Shown here piece after piece: positions 13,269 to 17,254 of a stretch of 17,254 nucleotides of DNA (position 1 is the first letter of the stretch; every line of letters begins with the position of its first letter). The position numbers were made by a program, and so were the translations under genes. The stretch is taken from NCBI GenBank assembly GCA_028280915.1, contig JANQKX010000474.1, forward strand, positions 1 to 17,254, written 5' to 3'. This DNA is from Kiloniellaceae bacterium (lineage in GTDB: Bacteria; Pseudomonadota; Alphaproteobacteria; Kiloniellales; Kiloniellaceae). The notes under the pieces were generated by a model. It did not search any database. It was not told the origin of the DNA and saw only the letters and a program-made list of their open reading frames with translations.

Positions 13269-13550
13269 TCAACCATGGTAGTCCGTTATCTCAACATTTT
13301 CCGGCCCATCTTCGGTCCATTCGAAGCAAATCCGCCATTGGCTGTTGATACGAATGCTGAACTGGCCTTTTCGGTCGCCGCTCAAGGCCTCGAACCGGTT
13401 ACTCGGCAAAGCGGCTAGATCGCCGATGACCTCCGCTGCCTCCAAGATATCGAGGCGTTTTTCGGCTTGCCGGCTGAAGCCTTGGAACGCTTTTACAAAA
13501 TGCCCTTCGGCGAAACGACGAGTTCGCTTATCTCGATAACTCTTGATCAT
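13269..13550 (-). CDS. higB: HigB-type toxin (RelE/ParE superfamily)
   Basis: This 93-residue protein fits the HigB 'plasmid maintenance killer' family, ribosome-dependent mRNA interferases. It begins MIKSYRDKRTRRFAEG and contains NRFEALSGDRKGQFSIRIN, SQWRICFEW and the end VEITDYHG, all usual at this length. ATG 13550 gives the canonical MIKS start; a TTG at 13565 could extend it by five codons. It overlaps or nearly overlaps higA downstream. A promoter (13558-13585) lies immediately upstream, giving a very short leader, with a possible operator over its -35 element. The reading frame is intact, unlike the related relic near 14400. Confidence 0.92.
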   Translation of the reverse strand: MIKSYRDKRTRRFAEGHFVKAFQGFSRQAEKRLDILEAAEVIGDLAALPSNRFEALSGDRKGQFSIRINSQWRICFEWTEDGPENVEITDYHG

Positions 13551-13557
13551 CGACAAT

Positions 13558-13591
13558 GTTATCAAATCGATACGCGTTACGTCAAGCGTAA
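13558..13591 (-). promoter_or_regulatory. higBA promoter with inverted-repeat operator candidate
   Basis: On the minus strand TTGACG (plus 13580-13585) and GATAAC (plus 13558-13563) are separated by 16 bases, a reasonable sigma-70 pair just before ATG 13550. The inverted repeat TTACG-N5-CGTAA (13577-13591) covers the -35 element and is a likely binding site for HigA autoregulation. Confidence 0.55.
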
Positions 13592-13611
13592 TATTTCGTC
13601 AGCTTTGATCG

Positions 13612-14208
13612 TCAGTCGCGCAGGTTCTCGCCGCCGTCGTCCAACTGCTGGGGTCTTGTCCAATAGTGGAACTGCGGCGTCCAGTCGGTTTCGCTCATCC
13701 CCGCCAGGGCGAGCAGATGCCACAGCGGCGAGTAGAGATCGCCGGGCCCAAAAGCTGTCTTGCCTTTCTGGAAGATTGCCCCGTCCCGCAATTCGTAGAC
13801 CGCCGCGCCGGGAAAGTTCGACATTTCTCCCATGGCGCAATGATCGGCCATGTATTTGCCGCCGCCGTGGGACACCACCTGGAAGCGCCAATTCCGGTCC
13901 AAGGCCAGGCGGCGCTGAACGGCCGGCGGGTCCTTGGACACCAGCGCGACGGCAAAGGCGTCTTCCAGATGGCTCAAGATACCGTTGATCCCGTCCGCCC
14001 AGAGGGTGCAGTAGCGGCATCCTTGGCCCATGTTGTGAATCATCAACAGTTGACGCCGCCCCGCGAAAAGAGCCGACAGGGGGACCTTGCCGGTAAGGGT
14101 CTCGAATTCATAGTCCTCCACCGCGAGGGGCGCTTCCCGGCGGCGCAGCTCGGCCAGCTTTTTCGCCTTTTCCATGATCTCGAACTCAAGCTTTTGCGCT
14201 TCGGTCAT
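13612..14208 (-). CDS. DUF899 family thioredoxin-like protein
   Basis: This 198-residue protein matches the DUF899 pattern: an N-terminal helix ending in LRRREAPLAVEDYEFET, the strand region LFAGRRQLLMIHNMGQG, a C-R-Y-C pair (Cys64, Cys67) followed by LWADGINGILSHLED, and later WRFQVVSHGGGKY. DUF899 proteins have a thioredoxin fold and are presumed redox-related; the biochemical role is not established. ATG 14208 is chosen because AGGAG lies about nine bases upstream; ATG 14217 would abut that sequence. It sits between the intact higBA pair and decayed toxin remnants, with no obvious functional link. Confidence 0.85.
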   Translation of the reverse strand: MTEAQKLEFEIMEKAKKLAELRRREAPLAVEDYEFETLTGKVPLSALFAGRRQLLMIHNMGQGCRYCTLWADGINGILSHLEDAFAVALVSKDPPAVQRRLALDRNWRFQVVSHGGGKYMADHCAMGEMSNFPGAAVYELRDGAIFQKGKTAFGPGDLYSPLWHLLALAGMSETDWTPQFHYWTRPQQLDDGGENLRD

Positions 14209-14339
14209 GGCGATCATCTCCTGTTCTATTCAAGAAACATAAGGTCCGCCGCGCGTTTGGCCGCAAAGCGGACGGGATGACAGAGTGGTCGGGCTGTATC
14301 CGATGATTCTGCCCGAATTCGCGTAGTTCGAGTTTCAAG

Positions 14340-14442
14340 TTTTCGTGAAAGGCCGCTTGGAGAAAATCCGCTATTGACTGTTGGCAGGAATGCTAAATTT
14401 GGTCCTGGGATACGTCGGGTGTCTTGGCAGTTCAGGGCCTTA
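14340..14442 (-). pseudogene. Decayed higB fragment
   Basis: On the plus strand, 14364-14400 matches 13327-13363 inside higB at roughly four of five bases (for example AAATCCGC-ATTG-CTGTTG). On the minus strand it reads KFSI, then NSQ, an in-frame stop where higB has Trp (TGG to TAG), then RI, paralleling QFSIRINSQWRIC of the intact toxin. Further upstream KALN matches FEALS, with a length change between that breaks the frame. The start and remaining parts are not recognisable. It is clearly non-functional. Confidence 0.6.
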
Positions 14443-14574
14443 TTTCCATGATGAGCAGGCTGCTGAAAGATCCCTGGACGTCAAGGGCGCCTGAAAGGCG
14501 CCGGCTCCGCCGGTCGCGACCCTTGACGTCCAGGGATCTTTCAGCTTTTTGGCAATCATGGAAACAAGGACCTG
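14433..14574. repeat. 142-bp palindromic element (MITE- or REP-like)
   Basis: Inner arms 14462-14487 and 14520-14545 are perfect 26-bp inverted repeats. Outer arms 14433-14452 and 14555-14574 pair at 18 of 20 positions. Symmetric nine-base spacers separate the two sets. The centre can form two small stems: GGCGCC/GGCGCC with loop TGAAA (14486-14502) and CCGGC/GCCGG (14501-14513), followed by TCGCGA. A T5 run follows the right inner arm. No ORF is inside. It could be a non-autonomous mobile element, a REP-type structure or an inverted duplication; folded RNA could also terminate transcription. Confidence 0.8.
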
Positions 14575-14639
14575 GTGCGCACCGGTCTAAGTCCAGCCCA
14601 ATGGTGTCTGCCTCATCGGATCTGTCTAAAACAACATGA

Positions 14640-14705
14640 GGGACGAGTTATGGTGATGCAGCAACCAATGAACTCTACGACATTGATTTTGAGGATTATC
14701 ATTGA
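14640..14705 (+). pseudogene. C-terminal remnant of a GraT/HigB-type toxin gene
   Basis: After an in-frame stop at 14637-14639, 21 codons read GTSYGDAATNELYDIDFEDYH and end at TGA 14703-14705. The tail YDIDFEDYH is the usual last segment of GraT/HigB toxins (Y-x-x-x-x-E-D-Y-H). The antitoxin start follows 18 bp later, the normal toxin-antitoxin order. The toxin body, including its catalytic core, is missing. Confidence 0.5.
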
Positions 14706-14723
14706 GGGGTAGGAGGTCTTTTG

Positions 14724-15017
14724 ATGGCGGTTAATGTGGCCATGAAGCCGGTTCACCCCGGTGGATTTATCAGGCGGTCCGTGTTGCCAGATGGGCTCAC
14801 GGTCACCGCCGCGGCGAAGGTCTTGGGGGTTGGCCGGCCGGCACTGTCCAATTTATTGAACGAAAAGGTCTCCCTGTCGCCGGAGATGGCTTTGCGGGTC
14901 GAAAAGGCCTTCGGGGTCAAGATGGATACCTTGCTTCGCATGCAAGCACGTTACGATGCCTACCTCATGCGCCGGCGCGCCCGTGAGATAAAAGTCCGCC
15001 GCTTCGACGCGGCATAA
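14724..15017 (+). CDS. Orphan HigA/GraA-type antitoxin (XRE family)
   Basis: This 97-residue protein has the family start AMKPVHPGGFIRRSVLP, an XRE helix-turn-helix (TVTAAAKVLGVGRPALSNLL), then SLSPEMALRVEKAFGVKMD and LLRMQARYDAYL, as in antitoxins of the HigA/GraA/VapI group. ATG 14724 lies eight bases after AGGAGG; TTG 14721 is a less likely start. Only the last codons of a toxin remain upstream, so it appears to be left without a partner. Its frame is intact, which suggests retained DNA-binding or anti-addiction function, or recent loss of the toxin. It differs in sequence from the HigA at 12962. Confidence 0.88.
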   Translation: MAVNVAMKPVHPGGFIRRSVLPDGLTVTAAAKVLGVGRPALSNLLNEKVSLSPEMALRVEKAFGVKMDTLLRMQARYDAYLMRRRAREIKVRRFDAA

Positions 15018-15030
15018 GGCTGAGGTTAGA

Positions 15031-17166
15031 TCAATCCACCAAGCGCACCAGGGCGTCCACGGCGACGGCGCCTTGGCCGTCGGGCAGGACCAGCAGGGGG
15101 TTGACGTCCAGCTCGAAGAGGGCCTCGCCCTCGGTTTCGGCCCAGGCGGCGATGGTCATGATGGCGTCGATGGCGGCGGCGCGGTCGCCGGGGGGCTTGC
15201 CTCGGTAGCCGGCCAGAAGGCGGGCGGCCTTTAAGCCGTCGAGGGCGTCGCTGACCGCCTGGCGGTCGGTGGGCAGGAGCAGGCTGGCGGAATCCTCCAC
15301 CAGATTCACCAGCACCCCGCCGCTGCCGATCACCAGGGCCAAGCCGAACTGGGGGTCGCGCTTGATGCCCACGATCAGCTCGCAGACCGCGCCGGTCTGC
15401 ATGCTTTCCACCAAAAAGGTATCCGCCAGGCTGGCCATGGCCGTGATGGCCGCGTTGACCGCTTCGGGGCTGTGCAGGTTGAGGGCCACCGCGCCGGCCT
15501 CGCTTTTGTGGGCCAGGTGGGCGGCGGTTGCCTTGACCACCACGGGAAAGCCGATTTCTTGGGCCGCCGCGGGGGCCGCTTCGGCGCTGACCAGGCGGCC
15601 GGCGGGGACAGGGAGACCGGCGGCGGCCAGACGCTGCTTGCTGTCCCATTCGCTGAGCGACCGGGGCGTGCCGGCGGGATCGGGCGGGGGCAGGGTATTT
15701 ACGGCGAGACGCTCCGCCGCCCCGCCACGCAGCGCAGCCGCCCGGCAGGCCTGCCAGTGGGCGCCCCCCAGGGCCACCAGGGCTTCGTCCAGGCCTTGCA
15801 AGGGGGCCAGGCCCGCTGCCAAGGCCCGCTCCCGGGCCGCTTTCGGTAAGAGCTCGGGCAAGCTGGCCGCCAGCACCCCGAACTTGCCGGTCTGCCGGGC
15901 GGCGGCTATGAGCGCGTCCACCGCCACGTCCCAGTCCCCTTCGTTGAGGGAGCCCTGGCTGGGGTAGTCGATCACCAGAACCGTGGCGTCCATGGGACCG
16001 GACATGACCGTGGCGAAACAGGCCTGCAGGCCCGGTCCGTCGCCCCAGATCGCCGTGTTGTAGTCCAGGGGATTGGCCACCGAGGTGAAATGATTGAGGC
16101 GGGACCGCAGGTCCGCCTCCTGCGCCGGGGTCAGGGGCGGGATGCTCAAGCCTAGCCGGTCGGCCAGATCGGCCACCAGGGCCGCGTCGCCGCCGGAGCA
16201 GGTCAGTACGCCCAAGCGTCCGCCGGCCATGGCACTGATGCCGTTTTCGCCCTTTGGCGCCAAGACGTGCAGCAGCTTCAGGGTTTCCATGAAGGCCGCC
16301 AGGGACGGGCTGCGGATCACGCCCATGCGATCGAAGAGGGCTTGATAAAGGCTGTCGGAGCCGGCCAGGGAGGAGGTGTGGGAAAGGGCCAGTTGGGCCG
16401 CCGTGTCCGAGGTGCCCACCTTGACCGCGACGATCGGCTTGCCCTTTTCCAAGGCATAGGCCGCCGCCCGGCTGAACTTGGCGATGTCGTCCAGGCCTTC
16501 CAGGTAGAGGCCGATGGCGGTGATGCGGGGGTCGTCCACCAAGGTGGGGATGAAATCGGACACGCCCAGGACCGCCTGATTGCCCACCGAGATCACCTGG
16601 GCCAGGGGCACGGAGCGTTCGGCCATGGTCAGGTTGAGAGCGATGTTGCCGCTTTGGGAGATCACCGCCACGCCTTGGTCCAGCTTGTGGCCGCCATGCA
16701 CGTCGGCCCAGAGGGCGGCGCCGTCCAGGTAGTTCAACACCCCATAGCAGTTGGGTCCGACCACGGCCAGATCGCCGGCGGCGGCCTTCAGTGCCTGTTG
16801 CAGGGCCTTGCCGTCGCCGCCGATCTCGGCGAAGCCGGCCGCGTAGCAGACCACGCCGCCGGCGCCCTTTTGCGCCAGGTCCGCCACCAGGCCCGGTGTC
16901 AGGTCGCTGCGCACGGACACAAAGGCGGCATCCGGGGCCGCCGGCAGATCCGCCACCGAGGGGTAACAGCGGTGCCCCGCCAGGCTCTCCCGCTTGGGAT
17001 TGACCACCCAGATGTCGCCGGCAAAGCCGATGGCCTCGCAGGAATGGATCGGCGCCGCCAAGGCCGCGCCGCCGATGAAGGCGATGCTCTTGGGATGGAG
17101 CAGGCGGGCGATGTTTTTCTGCCGGTCGCCCAGGTCCGGGGTGTTATGAGATCGGGTTTCGGTCAT
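15031..17166 (-). CDS. ADP-forming (NDP-forming) acyl-CoA synthetase, fused alpha-beta
   Basis: This 711-residue enzyme should interconvert an acyl-CoA plus ADP and phosphate with the acid, CoA and ATP. Domain order is a CoA-binding Rossmann domain (about residues 24-125, SIAFIGGAA), a succinyl-CoA-ligase-like domain (GPNCYGVLN at 137-145, VISQSGNIAL at 168-177) with the probable phospho-His263 in SHTSSLAG, and a C-terminal ATP-grasp domain (about 505-711, FPVVVKATAAHLAHKSEAGA and FELDVNPLLV). That fused arrangement is usual for bacterial members. It starts 22 bp after the acyl-CoA dehydrogenase stop on the same strand, so the two are probably cotranscribed and act on related acyl-CoAs. The Shine-Dalgarno is weak. 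It is convergent with the antitoxin, 13 bp apart. Confidence 0.93.
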   Translation of the reverse strand: MTETRSHNTPDLGDRQKNIARLLHPKSIAFIGGAALAAPIHSCEAIGFAGDIWVVNPKRESLAGHRCYPSVADLPAAPDAAFVSVRSDLTPGLVADLAQKGAGGVVCYAAGFAEIGGDGKALQQALKAAAGDLAVVGPNCYGVLNYLDGAALWADVHGGHKLDQGVAVISQSGNIALNLTMAERSVPLAQVISVGNQAVLGVSDFIPTLVDDPRITAIGLYLEGLDDIAKFSRAAAYALEKGKPIVAVKVGTSDTAAQLALSHTSSLAGSDSLYQALFDRMGVIRSPSLAAFMETLKLLHVLAPKGENGISAMAGGRLGVLTCSGGDAALVADLADRLGLSIPPLTPAQEADLRSRLNHFTSVANPLDYNTAIWGDGPGLQACFATVMSGPMDATVLVIDYPSQGSLNEGDWDVAVDALIAAARQTGKFGVLAASLPELLPKAARERALAAGLAPLQGLDEALVALGGAHWQACRAAALRGGAAERLAVNTLPPPDPAGTPRSLSEWDSKQRLAAAGLPVPAGRLVSAEAAPAAAQEIGFPVVVKATAAHLAHKSEAGAVALNLHSPEAVNAAITAMASLADTFLVESMQTGAVCELIVGIKRDPQFGLALVIGSGGVLVNLVEDSASLLLPTDRQAVSDALDGLKAARLLAGYRGKPPGDRAAAIDAIMTIAAWAETEGEALFELDVNPLLVLPDGQGAVAVDALVRLVD

Positions 17167-17188
17167 GGCTCGCGCAACAAAGCGGGGG

Positions 17189-17254
17189 TCACTTACCCTC
17201 GTGGGGGCGCAGCAGGCTGCGGGAGATGATATGGCGCTGGATCTCGCTGGTGCC
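17189..17254 (-). CDS. Acyl-CoA dehydrogenase, C-terminal end only
   Basis: The last 21 codons, cut by the right window edge, read GTSEIQRHIISRSLLRPHEGK. GTSEIQRHIISR is the characteristic C-terminal segment of FAD-dependent acyl-CoA dehydrogenases, which introduce the alpha-beta double bond in acyl-CoAs. It is directly upstream of the ADP-forming acyl-CoA synthetase on the minus strand, pointing to an acyl-CoA catabolic operon. The chain-length class cannot be judged from this piece. Confidence 0.88.
   Translation of the reverse strand, partial: GTSEIQRHIISRSLLRPHEGK

Larger units (their letters stand above)
14209..14723. other. Gene-poor stretch with toxin relics and a palindrome
   Basis: No intact gene is present in these 515 bp. 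From left to right there is an inverted repeat GTCCGC/GCGGAC (about 14247-14275), a decayed higB fragment on the minus strand (about 14340-14442), a large palindromic element (14433-14574), unassigned sequence, and the last codons of a toxin gene on the plus strand (14640-14705). Confidence 0.6.

Noticed and set aside
14247..14275. Inverted repeat GTCCGC/GCGGAC considered as a tRNA or terminator
   Set aside because: No tRNA arms or T-loop sequence and no U-run; only a short stem.

Overview
The window is GC-rich, densely coded bacterial chromosomal DNA. The AdoCbl riboswitch, MHS-family transporter, acyl-CoA metabolism genes, HigBA-type toxin-antitoxin genes and codon usage suggest a proteobacterium, most likely an alphaproteobacterium of the Rhodospirillales type. 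That placement is inference; no rRNA or other marker gene is present.

Layout. Positions 3-935 are an open frame that starts as a piece of a CusA-type heavy-metal RND pump and continues in frame into a nearly complete PPK2 polyphosphate kinase. Positions 1051-1241 form a cobalamin riboswitch. It is followed by a 35-codon ORF with a strong ribosome binding site and by an ATPase, binding protein and permease set (1532-4441), read as a vitamin B12 or corrinoid importer. On the minus strand, 4492-5934 holds an AraC regulator and an NTF2-like protein, divergent from a secreted sulfatase (6186-7898). A frameshifted relic of a membrane sensor protein (8038-8285) precedes an MHS-family MFS transporter (8360-9676).

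Positions 9701-11092 carry three short minus-strand genes of unknown function. They share an N-terminal motif, and two also share a C-terminal motif. Each has a strong Shine-Dalgarno sequence and a small leader hairpin. This is the best candidate here for something undescribed. An AMP-forming acyl-CoA synthetase (11259-12842) follows.

Positions 12962-15017 are rich in toxin-antitoxin genes and remains: an intact higB-higA pair, a DUF899 thioredoxin-like gene, a decayed higB fragment, a 142-bp palindromic element, the last codons of a GraT/HigB-type toxin, and an antitoxin left without its toxin. The window ends on the minus strand with an ADP-forming acyl-CoA synthetase (15031-17166), 22 bp downstream of the last 21 codons of an acyl-CoA dehydrogenase.

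Functional reading. The clear working units are corrinoid import under riboswitch control, a regulator-sulfatase divergon, acyl-CoA activation and oxidation genes, and one complete TA module. The other notable features are signs of gene decay and rearrangement: the fused cusA-ppk2 frame, the sensor relic and the toxin relics around the palindrome.
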